Shown: positions 19,640 through 28,448, counted from the stretch's first letter. The stretch: DNA of 64,000 nucleotides from Beijerinckiaceae bacterium (GCA_947453205.1 CANGFT010000009.1:28409-92408); one strand, 5' to 3'. The notes: a model not told the origin generated them from the sequence alone. Program-made: numbers and translations.

Positions 19640-20053
19640 TCAGAGCGCCGTGGGTTTGAACTTTGGCACCGTCACGCCCTCCACGACATCATCGAAGACG
19701 ATCTCCACGGGCATGTCGCAGACGAGTTGTTCGGCCGGGACGCCAACGACATTGCTGAGCATGCGCGGCCCCTCCTCAAGTTCTATGACGGCGACTGCAT
19801 AGGGCACTTCGTCGACGAAACCCGGATGATAGACCCGGTGGTAGACGACAAAGCTGAAGACCTTGCCTTTGCCGCTGACCTGCGACCAGGCCCAGTCTTT
19901 GGAGCGGCAATGGGTGCAGTATTGGGTCGGCGGGAACCAGTGGCCCCCGCAAGCCGAACATTTCGGCATGAGCAGCTTGTGCTCATGCAGACCGTCCCAA
20001 TAGGGCTTCGATTCATCGGAAGGGACCGGAATGGGTTTCTTGTATTCAAGCAT
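19640..20053 (-). CDS. Zn-ribbon/OB-fold DUF35 protein
   Basis: About 137 residues from the ATG at 20053, which shares one base with the thiolase stop (TGATG) and has GGGAGG just upstream; a GTG at 20056 is an alternative. A rubredoxin-like zinc ribbon is visible as CSAC and CTHC with ten residues between them, followed by a beta-rich OB fold. DUF35 proteins form complexes with thiolase-like or retro-aldolase partners, as in steroid side-chain degradation and archaeal mevalonate synthesis. The adjacent thiolase-like gene is the expected partner here. Confidence 0.9.
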   Translation of the reverse strand: MLEYKKPIPVPSDESKPYWDGLHEHKLLMPKCSACGGHWFPPTQYCTHCRSKDWAWSQVSGKGKVFSFVVYHRVYHPGFVDEVPYAVAVIELEEGPRMLSNVVGVPAEQLVCDMPVEIVFDDVVEGVTVPKFKPTAL

Positions 20054-21219
20054 CACGCCCTCCCTAGGATCAGGCTGGAATGGCAGACCTGGTTGCCGCC
20101 GTGGCCGCTGACGAGGGCGATTTCGGCGTCCTTCACCTGGCGGTCCGGCCCGTAGATTCCCTGCAACTGTCGCGCGCCCTCGACGATCTGCAGCATGCCC
20201 TCCACATGCGCCTCGGAGAGTTGCCCTCCGGAGGTGTTGGTCGGCAAGGCGCCGTCCAGCCGCAGGGCGCCGGAGCGGACAAAGGCGCCGCCCTCACCCT
20301 TCTTGCAGAAGCCATAATCTTCGAGCTGCGCCATGACCATATAGGTGAAGCAGTCGTAGATCTGCGCGGTGTCGACGTCCTGTGGCCCAAGCCCCGCCAT
20401 CGCATAGGCGCGCTCGCCTGCTTTGCGGGCGCCGGTCACCAGCATATGGTCGTCGGCGATGAAGCCGCGCGTATTGTTATGGGTGGCGAACCCCTTGATG
20501 AGCACCGGCCGGCGCCTGAGGTCGCGCGCCCGTTCAAGCGAGGTGACGACCACCGCGCCAGCCCCGTCGCTGTTGAGGCTGCAATCATAGAGGCCGAAGG
20601 GCGCGACGATCATCCGCGCGGAGAGGTACTCATCGATCGTCAGCGGCTTCTTCATTTGAGCTTCGGGATTGCGCAGCGCATGTTCCCGGAAGGCGACCGA
20701 GATATGAGCGAAGTCCTCGCGCGTCGTGCCGAACTCGAACATATGGCGCGTCGCGCCGAAAGCATGGTGCGACACAGCGCCAAAGTGGCCAAACTCCGGA
20801 CCATGCTCGCGCGGCCTTTGGGAATCGGGAACGAGATTGCCGCCCATTCGCGCGCGCTCGTTGCGGTGGGTCCGCGTCCAGCTGTCCCGGCCATAGCCGC
20901 AAACGACGGTCGTCGCCATTCCCGCATCAATCGCCATGACCGCGAGAATGATGGCCATGATCTGGCTTGCGCCCCCGTTATCGAGCGAAGTGGAGAAATT
21001 GACGTCGATGCCGAGCCGTTCGGCCATGACCTGATGATGGGCGTATATGTCGTCAGCGCCGCGGACCACGAGGCCATCGACATCCTTCACGGTCAGGCCA
21101 GCTTCATCAAGCGCGTTTTGGATCGCGATTTCGAGCAGGGCCATAGAATTCAACCCGACCTGACCGAGCGGGCTCTTACCCGTCCCGGCGATCGCATATT
21201 TGTCGCGTAATGGATGCAT
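20053..21219 (-). CDS. Thiolase-like protein without the nucleophile cysteine
   Basis: A 388-residue protein of the thiolase superfamily, nearest in style to the SCP2/lipid-transfer group. ATG 21219 is preceded by GAGGAG; the frame is open to 21264. The region where thiolases have the acylated cysteine (CxxG) reads SLDNGGASQ at about 78-86, with no cysteine. The C-terminal catalytic Cys loop is altered too (SGHGGNQVCHSS). YDCFTYMVMAQLED near 287 corresponds to the HDCF motif with His replaced by Tyr. The protein may therefore not be a normal thiolase; with DUF35 it may act as a retro-aldolase or scaffold, as for Ltp2-DUF35 (inference). Confidence 0.85.
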   Translation of the reverse strand: MHPLRDKYAIAGTGKSPLGQVGLNSMALLEIAIQNALDEAGLTVKDVDGLVVRGADDIYAHHQVMAERLGIDVNFSTSLDNGGASQIMAIILAVMAIDAGMATTVVCGYGRDSWTRTHRNERARMGGNLVPDSQRPREHGPEFGHFGAVSHHAFGATRHMFEFGTTREDFAHISVAFREHALRNPEAQMKKPLTIDEYLSARMIVAPFGLYDCSLNSDGAGAVVVTSLERARDLRRRPVLIKGFATHNNTRGFIADDHMLVTGARKAGERAYAMAGLGPQDVDTAQIYDCFTYMVMAQLEDYGFCKKGEGGAFVRSGALRLDGALPTNTSGGQLSEAHVEGMLQIVEGARQLQGIYGPDRQVKDAEIALVSGHGGNQVCHSSLILGRA

Positions 21220-21229
21220 CCGCTCCTCC

Positions 21230-22333
21230 TCAGCCGTTCTTCTGTCGCAGTTGCAGACGCTCAAGGCGAGGCAGCACCTCGTCTCTCAGGATCGGCATCT
21301 CCTGCACGTAATTCACCAACATCAGCGCCATGCCCGAAAGGCCGGCGTTGGACAGGCGCAGGAAGGTCTCGGCGACCTCATCATAGCTTCCGATGACCGG
21401 AAAAGTTGCGCCGCCGCTGATCACGCGCTCCATCGCCTTGCGCAACAGGCCCGGCGGCATTGACTGCGACCCGCCCCGCTCGCGCTTTTCGACGACATTG
21501 CGCGCCGCCTCCCAATCCCCCATCTCGTGAACGAGATAGTGATAGTAGTCCTGCGTCTCCTTGGCGGTGCGTCGGCATAGCAGATGTCCGCTGGCGTAGA
21601 GGCCTATGCGCTCCGCCCCCGCTATTGCGCGGATGGCGGCGATGTCCGCGGTGAGGTTTTTCTCCTCGCCAATCACCATGAAGAGGCAGTCCACATTATT
21701 CACCGCGAAACGCCGTCCCGCTGGCGACGATCCCGCGCTCATGAGCATGGGGCGCGAGCCGCCCCAGGGTTTCGGCTTGCCGCTCACGCCCTTGAGCTTG
21801 AAATATGTCCCGTCAAAGTCGAAGGGCTCCTCCTCGGACCAGACGCGCTTCAAAATCTCGGTCCATTCCGCTGAAACCGCGTAGCGTTCATCGTGCTCGC
21901 GCAGGGTTGCGCCGAACATGCCGAACTCCTCGATGTTCCAGCCCGATACAATGTTGAGCCCGAAGCGGCCCCGCCCGACATGATCGGCGGTCACCATGCT
22001 CTTGGCCGCGAAGATCGGGTTCACCAGCGGGACATGAACCGTCGAGAAGGCGGTGATGTCGTTGGTCGAGGCGAGGATGGCGGAGGCCCATGAAAGGGTC
22101 TCGAAGGCCGTGCCCTGACGATCGGTCTTGCCGCCATAGCCTTGCCAGCGCGCGATCGGCAGAACGAATTCCAGCCCCGCCTCATCGGCCATTCGGGCGG
22201 CGGCGAGGTTCTCCTCCCAGCCAGCGAGCCAACGCTCGGGAGCAAGCGTTGCGAAATTCGTCGAGCAGTTCATGCCGAACAGGCCAAGCTTGAACCTGTT
22301 GGCGTTGGTCATGCGGTTTTCGCGCTGGTTCAT
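21230..22333 (-). CDS. RutA-like LLM-class flavin-dependent monooxygenase (copy 1)
   Basis: The 367-residue protein has a luciferase-like TIM barrel close in pattern to RutA: ARWQGYGGKT about 61-70, LILAST-type strand, GRGRFGLNIVSGWN about 119-132, and HDERY about 146. The Asn and Trp of N-(I/V)-V-(S/T)-G-W match residues that in RutA-type enzymes support flavin-N5-peroxide chemistry. These enzymes need reduced FMN from a separate reductase; none is encoded in the window. It lies 10 bases downstream of a close paralogue. The substrate is unknown; cleavage of a ring amide, ester-like bond or halogen is conceivable. Confidence 0.87.
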   Translation of the reverse strand: MNQRENRMTNANRFKLGLFGMNCSTNFATLAPERWLAGWEENLAAARMADEAGLEFVLPIARWQGYGGKTDRQGTAFETLSWASAILASTNDITAFSTVHVPLVNPIFAAKSMVTADHVGRGRFGLNIVSGWNIEEFGMFGATLREHDERYAVSAEWTEILKRVWSEEEPFDFDGTYFKLKGVSGKPKPWGGSRPMLMSAGSSPAGRRFAVNNVDCLFMVIGEEKNLTADIAAIRAIAGAERIGLYASGHLLCRRTAKETQDYYHYLVHEMGDWEAARNVVEKRERGGSQSMPPGLLRKAMERVISGGATFPVIGSYDEVAETFLRLSNAGLSGMALMLVNYVQEMPILRDEVLPRLERLQLRQKNG

Positions 22334-22343
22334 TGAGTTTCCC

Positions 22344-23432
22344 TCACGCCGCTGCAGGCCGGCGCAGCTTCAGCCGCTCAAGCCGGGGCAGGACTTCGTC
22401 GCGGATGACTGGCATTTCGCGCACATAGTTGACGGAAGCCAAAGCCATGCCGTCCAGCCCGGCCTCGGAAAGGCGCAGGATTTGAGCCGCGACCTCGTCG
22501 TAGCTGCCGATGACCGGATAGGTTCCGCCGCCGCTGATGAAGCGCTCCTTGAGTTCTTGCAGGCGCGCATGGGGCAGCGAGCGCGTGTCTCCGGCCATGC
22601 GCTTGGCGATGGCCGCCTCGGCGGCCTCCCAGTCGCCTTTCTCATGAACGAGATAATTATAGTAATCTTTCGTTTCCTTCGGCGTCGCCCGGCACAAGAT
22701 ATGGCCGCTTGCGAAAATGCCGACGCGGCGTCCCGCTGCGGCGGAACGAATGGATGTGATTTCGTCCTTGAGCTTGCGGTCATCGTCGATCACCATGAAG
22801 AGGCAGTCCGCATTGGCGAGGGCGAAGGACCGGCCTGCGGCTGATGATCCCGCGCTCATGATCAGCGGCGTTTCACCATTCAGGGGCAGCGGCTTGCTGC
22901 TGACATTGGCGACGTCGAAGTGGCGCCCCTTGAAGTCGAAGGTCTCCCCTGCCCAGATGCGGCGCACGATCTCAAGCCATTCGGTGGTGTAGGCGTAGCG
23001 CTCGTCGTGTTCGAGCAACTTGGCGCCGAACATGCCGAATTCATCAAGGTTCCAACCCGAGACGACATTGAGGCCGTAGCGCCCGCCCCCCACATGGTGG
23101 GCGGTGACCGAGGCTTTGGCGGCGAAGACCGGATTGACGAGGGGAACATGGACTGTCGCAAAAACGTCGATGGCCCCGGTGGAGGCCAGCATCGCCGACG
23201 CCCAGGAAAGCGTCTCATAGGTCGCGCCCTGCCGATCCGTCTGGCCGCCATACCCCTTCCAGCGTGCGATCGGCAGCAGAAACTCCAGCCCCGCCTCATC
23301 TGCAAGGCGAGCCGCCGCGACGTTATGCTGCCAGTCGGCTGTCCATTTCTCGGGAGCGGTCGTCGCCACCGAGGTCGAACAATTCATGCCGAACAAGCCG
23401 AGTTTGAACTGGTTGTCGTTGCGCAGGCGCAT
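22344..23432 (-). CDS. RutA-like LLM-class flavin-dependent monooxygenase (copy 2)
   Basis: The 362-residue tandem paralogue of the gene at 21230 shares LGLFGMNCST at the N-terminus, ARWKGYGGQTDRQG, and GGRYGLNVVSGWN. The ATG at 23432 has GGGAGGA upstream. It is the first gene of the operon that continues with copy 1, the thiolase-like protein, DUF35 and the CoA-transferase. Divergence between copies is spread over the whole length, so this is an old duplication. The two may form a hetero-oligomer or act on successive substrates. Confidence 0.87.
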   Translation of the reverse strand: MRLRNDNQFKLGLFGMNCSTSVATTAPEKWTADWQHNVAAARLADEAGLEFLLPIARWKGYGGQTDRQGATYETLSWASAMLASTGAIDVFATVHVPLVNPVFAAKASVTAHHVGGGRYGLNVVSGWNLDEFGMFGAKLLEHDERYAYTTEWLEIVRRIWAGETFDFKGRHFDVANVSSKPLPLNGETPLIMSAGSSAAGRSFALANADCLFMVIDDDRKLKDEITSIRSAAAGRRVGIFASGHILCRATPKETKDYYNYLVHEKGDWEAAEAAIAKRMAGDTRSLPHARLQELKERFISGGGTYPVIGSYDEVAAQILRLSEAGLDGMALASVNYVREMPVIRDEVLPRLERLKLRRPAAA

Positions 23433-23503
23433 GCCGCGCGTCCTCCCCTGTGCCGACTTTCAGCGGCTTTTTGAGCATACTGTAGGGCTTCGCTGACGAT
23501 TTC

Positions 23504-23527
23504 AAGGGGGCGGATGAGCCCCTTTTT
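23504..23527 (-). terminator. Hairpin between receptor gene and oxygenase operon
   Basis: On the minus strand AAGGGGC and GCCCCCTT flank a short loop; on the plus strand the same hairpin ends in TTTTT. It lies ten bases after the stop of the Bug receptor gene at 23537 and before the start of the oxygenase operon. It probably separates the two transcription units, although the T run is stronger on the plus strand. Confidence 0.45.
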
Positions 23528-23536
23528 GCGAAAGGC

Positions 23537-24565
23537 CTATTTCAGGACGTTTTGCGCGCGCGCGATAAGTTCGGCTGGCGCCCCATAGACTTTTTCCAGC
23601 ACCCGCGAGATTTCAGCGCCTTCGACTGGCTGAATCTCAAGCGACTGCTTTTGAGCCTCCGCCAATAGCTGGCTGTCTTTCATAGCCATGTTGAAGGCCG
23701 TTCGCAGTGTCTCCAGCCTTTCCGGAGGAATGCCAGGGGGCGCCACCAGAGGTCGCCCCATGAGTTGGGGCGTCAGCACAAGTTCGAGCAACTGACGATC
23801 AGTTTCCCGCGCCGCCAGATCAAACGCCAGCGGCGCGTCAGGGAAGGCTGGATCCTTGCGGAAGCCCATCTGCAGCAAAACATTCGCCTGCCTGGCGTCT
23901 ACCCATGGCTGGATGCGCGCGCGAAACGCCGCCGACGAGCCCCCCGACAGATGGCCATCCACATCCCCGGTCTCGATGGCCTGCAGCGCCTCCACCGAAC
24001 CGGGATACCCCTCAATGATCTTGAACCGCCACCCGAACACATCGCTCAACACGCGCGGGAACACCGATGGCGCCGTGCCTGCGCCAGTCGAGCTCACGGG
24101 CAGCTCTCTGGTCTTCAGATCACCGAGGGCGCCAACGCCTGAGCGCCCATGAACAACGAAAAGCCCGGTCTCCTGCTGTGGGCTGCCGATCCACCCAAAT
24201 CGCCGCGCATCGAAACGCGGCCCCGAGTTGTTTGGCTCAAGCAATGGCAGAAGCGGCAACTCCCGGGTGATCATGCCGATCACAGCGCCGTCCTTGCTGG
24301 CCAGATTATAAAGATGGTTGGCGGCCCGCACACCGCCTGCCCCCGGCATGTTCTGGACAACGAAGTTCGGATTGCCCGGAATGAAGCGACCCATATGCCG
24401 CGCCAGCAGCCGGGCGTAGGAATCATAGCCGCCGCCCGCCGACACCGAGACGACGAGCTCGATGGTCTTGCCAGCATAAAAATCGCCGCTCTGGGCGAAA
24501 GCGCAAGCGGATGTGGCGAGGAACGCCAAACAAGCCGCAAGGCGATGAATGGATCGTTTATTCAT
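23537..24565 (-). CDS. Bug-type periplasmic solute receptor
   Basis: The 342-residue receptor has a signal peptide at 1-24 (ending ACAFA-Q) and belongs to the same subtype as those at 1940, 25815 and 41858: DFYAGKTIELVVS, GGGYDSYARLLARHM, FIPGNP, NMPGAGG. GGGAGG lies upstream of ATG 24565. It is transcribed towards the flavin oxygenase operon but is separated from it by a hairpin. It diverges from the cupin-cupin-receptor operon on the other side. It has no membrane partners nearby. Confidence 0.87.
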   Translation of the reverse strand: MNKRSIHRLAACLAFLATSACAFAQSGDFYAGKTIELVVSVSAGGGYDSYARLLARHMGRFIPGNPNFVVQNMPGAGGVRAANHLYNLASKDGAVIGMITRELPLLPLLEPNNSGPRFDARRFGWIGSPQQETGLFVVHGRSGVGALGDLKTRELPVSSTGAGTAPSVFPRVLSDVFGWRFKIIEGYPGSVEALQAIETGDVDGHLSGGSSAAFRARIQPWVDARQANVLLQMGFRKDPAFPDAPLAFDLAARETDRQLLELVLTPQLMGRPLVAPPGIPPERLETLRTAFNMAMKDSQLLAEAQKQSLEIQPVEGAEISRVLEKVYGAPAELIARAQNVLK

Positions 24566-24769
24566 CCTGTCCCTCCCACAATCATCCGTCGCCAGACCTT
24601 TTGCGATCTTTTACGCGTCCCGGCTATCTTTGGTGGAATTAAAGCGGCTTTCCGCCGCCGCCGCAAGCCAAGCTTGGTTCTTGCCGTTCATCAGGTCTTC
24701 GCGCCATTGCGCGAGATATGGGCGAATGGTATGGATTACATAATCAAAGATGATCCATCAGGGGGGAAT
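24566..24769. promoter_or_regulatory. Divergent promoter region
   Basis: These 204 bases separate the minus-strand receptor from the plus-strand cupin operon. They are more AT-rich than the genes around them (for example 24720-24765), as expected of promoters. I cannot define sigma-factor boxes with confidence. Confidence 0.4.
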
Positions 24770-25276
24770 ATGACGAAAGCCGATTCAGGCTCAGAAAATC
24801 CGCGAAACCTCTGGGACGAAATCATCGCTTTGCGGGATGATCAACGCGAGGATCGCAAGGGTGCGATCCAGATCGTCAAGAGAGCCAGCCTGCCGCCCGA
24901 GAAAAACGACCTTGGTCTGATGCGGTGGTACATGCACCCTTCATTACCCAAGCTCGCCCTGTCGACATTGCTTTTCTATGAGCTGGAGATTCCGCCCGGC
25001 AGCCGCTCTGGACGACTGAAGTTTCAGGGAGGGCAAGTCCTCTTCGTCGTGGAGGGCAAGGGATATACCGTCATCGATGGTGTGAAACATCATTGGGAGG
25101 CGGGAGATGTGCTCAACCTGCCGCTGAGGCGTCATGGGATCATCATCCAGCATTTCAACGCTGATGGTGAAAACCGCGCTCGGCTCGTCGCAACCGAACC
25201 CAACTTGCTCAATTGCACGACCGTGGATCGCGGCAGCGGCTTTGAACTTCTCGAAAAAGCGCCAGACGACAATTAA
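24770..25276 (+). CDS. Cupin-domain protein with degenerate metal site
   Basis: The 168-residue protein starts at ATG 24770, five bases after a run of six G; an in-frame ATG at 24731 is less likely. The single cupin barrel has the glycine-rich first motif (FQGGQVLFVVEGKGYTVIDG), but the HxH metal ligands of the neighbouring cupin are replaced by Arg82 and Lys84. One histidine of the second motif remains (QHF, His128). It is a paralogue of the next gene (25288), which keeps all ligands. Possibly a non-catalytic partner subunit or sensor. Confidence 0.82.
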   Translation: MTKADSGSENPRNLWDEIIALRDDQREDRKGAIQIVKRASLPPEKNDLGLMRWYMHPSLPKLALSTLLFYELEIPPGSRSGRLKFQGGQVLFVVEGKGYTVIDGVKHHWEAGDVLNLPLRRHGIIIQHFNADGENRARLVATEPNLLNCTTVDRGSGFELLEKAPDDN

Positions 25277-25287
25277 AGGACGCAGAC

Positions 25288-25800
25288 ATGGCCGAACAGG
25301 AAAGGACCCGTACGCGCGAGCGCGGAACGATGGAGACGTCCGGATACGAGATGTTCTTGCGCGCCCGCAAGGAATTCGACGAACGACAGCAGACTGGACA
25401 GATCGTCATCAAGCCGTCTGACCGCGAATACCAGATCACCCGACAGGGGCGGATGTTTTATTACCTGAATGGTATGGTCTTCAAGGACACGCCGCTTCAG
25501 GAATGGCGTGTGTTCACGCAGGACATCAAGACCCACTCGGGGAAGCACCGCCATCAGGGCGGCTTCGTGATCTATGTGATCGAAGGTACAGGCTATTCTG
25601 TCGTCGATGGCGAGCGCATCGACTGGGAGGCCGGAGATCTCTTCCTCCTGCCGATCAAGCCAAATGGCATCGAACATCAGCATTACAACCTCGATCCGAC
25701 CAAGGGCTGCCGCTGGATCGCCTTTTGTTACATGCCTGTGTTCGACCATCTGGCGTCCGAATTCACGCAGATGGAATTGTCGCCACTGTTGAAAGACTGA
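25288..25800 (+). CDS. Cupin-domain protein with intact metal site
   Basis: The 170-residue cupin has metal ligand candidates His87 and His89 (GKHRHQGG), Glu99 (VIEG), and His130/His132 (EHQHY). The overall layout resembles small single-domain dioxygenases or isomerases acting on organic acids. It lies 11 bases after the degenerate cupin and 14 bases before a Bug receptor gene, so the three form an operon. The reaction is unknown; Fe(II)-dependent oxygenation is one possibility. Confidence 0.85.
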   Translation: MAEQERTRTRERGTMETSGYEMFLRARKEFDERQQTGQIVIKPSDREYQITRQGRMFYYLNGMVFKDTPLQEWRVFTQDIKTHSGKHRHQGGFVIYVIEGTGYSVVDGERIDWEAGDLFLLPIKPNGIEHQHYNLDPTKGCRWIAFCYMPVFDHLASEFTQMELSPLLKD

Positions 25801-25814
25801 ATCGGGAGCGCAAG

Positions 25815-26846
25815 ATGGGCGGTGCGATGATGTTTCGCGGTGTTCTCGCAATTGCGGCGGTGGCCGCCGCCCCGCTTGCCGCGCAAGCAGCCGACCAGTT
25901 CTTCAAGGGCAGGACGATCAACATCGTCGTGCCTGCAGATCCCGGCGGGAGCTATGACCTTTACGCGCGCCTTGTGGCGACGCATATGGTGAAGCTCCTC
26001 CCGGGCGCTCCCACTGGAATCGTTCAAAACATGCCGGGAGCGGGCGGACTGCGCGCCATCAACCATCTTTATTCTTTGGCGCCCAAAGACGGCACCGTGC
26101 TGCAGATTCCGGTGCAGGACATAGCCCTCAGCGAGGCCCTTGGGCGCGACGGGGTGGATTTCAAGGTCGCGAATTTGACCTGGATCGGAAGAATCGCGCC
26201 GAGCGTGGATCTGCAGATCACCTGGGGCGATAAAAAAATCCGCAGCATCGACGAAGTGAAGAAACGCGAAATCACGATCGCTGCGACCGGACCGAATTCC
26301 CCGACCTCGCTCAATCCCATGGTGCTGAACGCCGTAATCGGCACGAAGTTCAAGCTGATCTCCGGCTATAAAAGCAATGCTGAAATGTCCGCCGCCATGG
26401 AACGTGGCGAGACCGACGGGGCCTTCGCAACATGGTCGACGATGAAGACCGCTTTCCCCGGTTGGATCCGCGAGCGCAAGATTGACTATCTCGTCGTCTA
26501 TACCGCAGAGCGAATTCCTGAACTCGCGGATGTGCCGGCCGTCACCGAATTGGCTGACGGCAAGATCGAGAAGCAAATTCTCGCACTGCTCGCCAGCACG
26601 GGCACGCTTGGCCGCTCACTGGTGACCGCTCCTGGCGTTGATCCGGCGCGCGTCGCTGAATTGCGCGGCGCCTTTGACGCGATGGTGGTCGACGCAGCTT
26701 TCCTGGCGGACGTGAAACGTCTCAATATCGAGTTTGGTCCGCTCAGCGGCGCTGATACGCAAAAAGCGATCAGCGGGATGTTTGATGTCGAGCCCGGCGT
26801 GATCGCCCGCACACGCGAGATCGTTCAGACCGTTATCAAACGCTGA
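25815..26846 (+). CDS. Bug-type periplasmic solute receptor
   Basis: The 343-residue protein from ATG 25815 has GGGAG six bases upstream. The open frame runs back to 25503, but that part overlaps the cupin gene. The signal peptide covers about residues 1-25 (LAAQA-A). The mature part shows FFKGRTINIVVPADPGG, YDLYARLVATHM, LLPGAP and NMPGAGG, the subtype shared with three other receptors here. It probably delivers the substrate of the two cupins. It ends nine bases before the convergent hydrolase gene. Confidence 0.88.
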   Translation: MGGAMMFRGVLAIAAVAAAPLAAQAADQFFKGRTINIVVPADPGGSYDLYARLVATHMVKLLPGAPTGIVQNMPGAGGLRAINHLYSLAPKDGTVLQIPVQDIALSEALGRDGVDFKVANLTWIGRIAPSVDLQITWGDKKIRSIDEVKKREITIAATGPNSPTSLNPMVLNAVIGTKFKLISGYKSNAEMSAAMERGETDGAFATWSTMKTAFPGWIRERKIDYLVVYTAERIPELADVPAVTELADGKIEKQILALLASTGTLGRSLVTAPGVDPARVAELRGAFDAMVVDAAFLADVKRLNIEFGPLSGADTQKAISGMFDVEPGVIARTREIVQTVIKR

Positions 26847-26855
26847 CCGGCGGCC

Positions 26856-27650
26856 TCAAAGCCAGGTTTGCAGAAAGCGCAGGAGCGTCGGGGCGAAGCG
26901 GCCGGAGAAACTGTGCGTCTCGTCGATCGGATCTGACAGCCAGTAATGGCCTGCGTCCGGGAGAACAAGAGAACGTGCGAAAAATCCGGCTTGCTCGAGA
27001 GCCCGCATGAATGTCTGGGACTGCGAGGGTTCGACGACATCGTCCTGAAGCCCCCATGTCAGGAGAAACTTCACGCGACGGTTCGCTGAAATGGCGTGAC
27101 TGAGCGGAGAAGCTTCGAAATAGAGACGGCGATCGTCCATGGGCGGGACGCCAAGGTAGGTCTCCACGAGATTGTTGCGCGGCCGCATTCTTATTTCATG
27201 CTCCCATTGCGCGAGCATGTCATAGACGCCATAGCCGCAGACGACGAGCTTGACCGCCGCCGCGTCCTTCCCCGTCAATCCGGCCAGCGCGGCGATTTGC
27301 GCCCCCGCAGAGACGCCGAAAAGGCCGATCCGCTTGGGGTCGATACCCCTGCTTTCCGCATTCTGCCGAAGAAAGGCTATGGCGTCGCGCAGATCCTCCA
27401 GCGCTTCGGGAAAGGCCTTGCCGCCCGCCGCAAGCCTGTATTTGACGGCGGCGAGGCCTATGCCGCGATGCGCGAGATATTGCCCCCAACCCGCGCCGGA
27501 GGCTTTGTCTCCAGCCTGCCAGCCCCCGCCATGGACGAAGATGACAAGCGGAAAAGCCTGGCCTCCATCTGGCGCATAGAGGTCGAGCGTGAGGCTCGTT
27601 TCGCCGCGCTGCGCATAGGTGATGTCTCTGGTGATCTTCACGCCGGTCAT
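26856..27650 (-). CDS. Alpha/beta hydrolase, esterase/lipase (HSL-like) type
   Basis: The 264-residue serine hydrolase has an oxyanion motif HGGG about 40-43, nucleophile elbow GVSAG about 112-116, Asp in LQDDVVEP and His in AGHYW, in the order Ser-Asp-His. There is no signal peptide, so it is cytoplasmic. It is the last gene of an operon with a two-subunit CoA-transferase-like enzyme, an ABC receptor and an acyl-CoA ligase. It may hydrolyse an ester, lactone or thioester in that pathway. Confidence 0.88.
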   Translation of the reverse strand: MTGVKITRDITYAQRGETSLTLDLYAPDGGQAFPLVIFVHGGGWQAGDKASGAGWGQYLAHRGIGLAAVKYRLAAGGKAFPEALEDLRDAIAFLRQNAESRGIDPKRIGLFGVSAGAQIAALAGLTGKDAAAVKLVVCGYGVYDMLAQWEHEIRMRPRNNLVETYLGVPPMDDRRLYFEASPLSHAISANRRVKFLLTWGLQDDVVEPSQSQTFMRALEQAGFFARSLVLPDAGHYWLSDPIDETHSFSGRFAPTLLRFLQTWL

Positions 27651-27663
27651 GTCGAGGCCCCGA

Positions 27664-28431
27664 TCAGCGTCTTAACACGCCGCTTGTGTCGATCTCGCGA
27701 ATGATCTGCAACTGCTCGGCGGTGGGTGGGGCCGTTGTCGGCACATCGCCGGTGATTGCGAGTTCGAAACCCGTTTTCGCCTGAACATCCGCGACCGTGA
27801 CGCCCGGATGAACCGACCTCAAGCGCATGCGCCGGTCCGGCGTTTCGAAATCCATCACGCCCATGGGGCTGATGACCCATGTCGGGCCCTGCGCCCATGC
27901 GCAGCGGTGTTGCGCCAACTCCTCCGGCCCGCTGTGGCCGCGTCCGCTGATGAAGTCGACCTTCTCGACGAACAGTCGGGGATCATGATGCTGGACGTAG
28001 ATGAAGACCTTGCGGACGGAGGCCGTGAAGGCGAGGCCAACCGTACCCGGTCCCCGCATCTTCGGTTTGGCGTAATCGCCAATCGCCGCCATATTCATGT
28101 TTCCATAGCGGTCGATCTGGACGCCGCCCAGAAAGAGGGTTGTGAAACGGCCCGTGAATTCGAAGTCGATGATGTCCTGAAGCGGCGTGCGATATTCGGC
28201 GCCAGCGAGGTTGCGGAAATCGGCCGCCATTTCGACAAGCGATTCAGCCTTCGAATTCAAAGCGCCGCTGCCGCCATAGAGAAACCAGAGATTCGGCGCA
28301 TGCGTGCGCTGCGCGAGGCGCAAGGCGCAGACCGGAATGTGCGATGCTGTTCCCACGGCGGCGAAATCATCGTCGCTGAGTTCCCGGGCGATGGCCGCAG
28401 CCATCAGTTCAGAGTTCGTATAGTCGCCCAT
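27664..28431 (-). CDS. Family I CoA-transferase-like beta subunit (IpdB-like)
   Basis: About 255 residues from ATG 28431, which has GGGAG six bases upstream; an ATG at 28437 is too close to that site. The protein resembles subunit B of glutaconate-type CoA-transferases. The segment that carries the catalytic glutamate in true transferases reads LYGGSGALNSK, without Glu. IpdB, the beta subunit of the ring-opening hydrolase IpdAB in steroid degradation, belongs to this family, so a hydrolase is possible. It pairs with the alpha-like subunit encoded just upstream. Confidence 0.82.
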   Translation of the reverse strand: MGDYTNSELMAAAIARELSDDDFAAVGTASHIPVCALRLAQRTHAPNLWFLYGGSGALNSKAESLVEMAADFRNLAGAEYRTPLQDIIDFEFTGRFTTLFLGGVQIDRYGNMNMAAIGDYAKPKMRGPGTVGLAFTASVRKVFIYVQHHDPRLFVEKVDFISGRGHSGPEELAQHRCAWAQGPTWVISPMGVMDFETPDRRMRLRSVHPGVTVADVQAKTGFELAITGDVPTTAPPTAEQLQIIREIDTSGVLRR

Positions 28432-28448
28432 GATCATCTCCCGGAATC

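Noticed and set aside
20053..21219. Calling the thiolase-like gene a pseudogene
   Set aside because: The frame is intact, well spaced in its operon and paired with a DUF35 gene, and cysteine-less thiolase relatives in such pairs are known. A changed function is more likely than decay.
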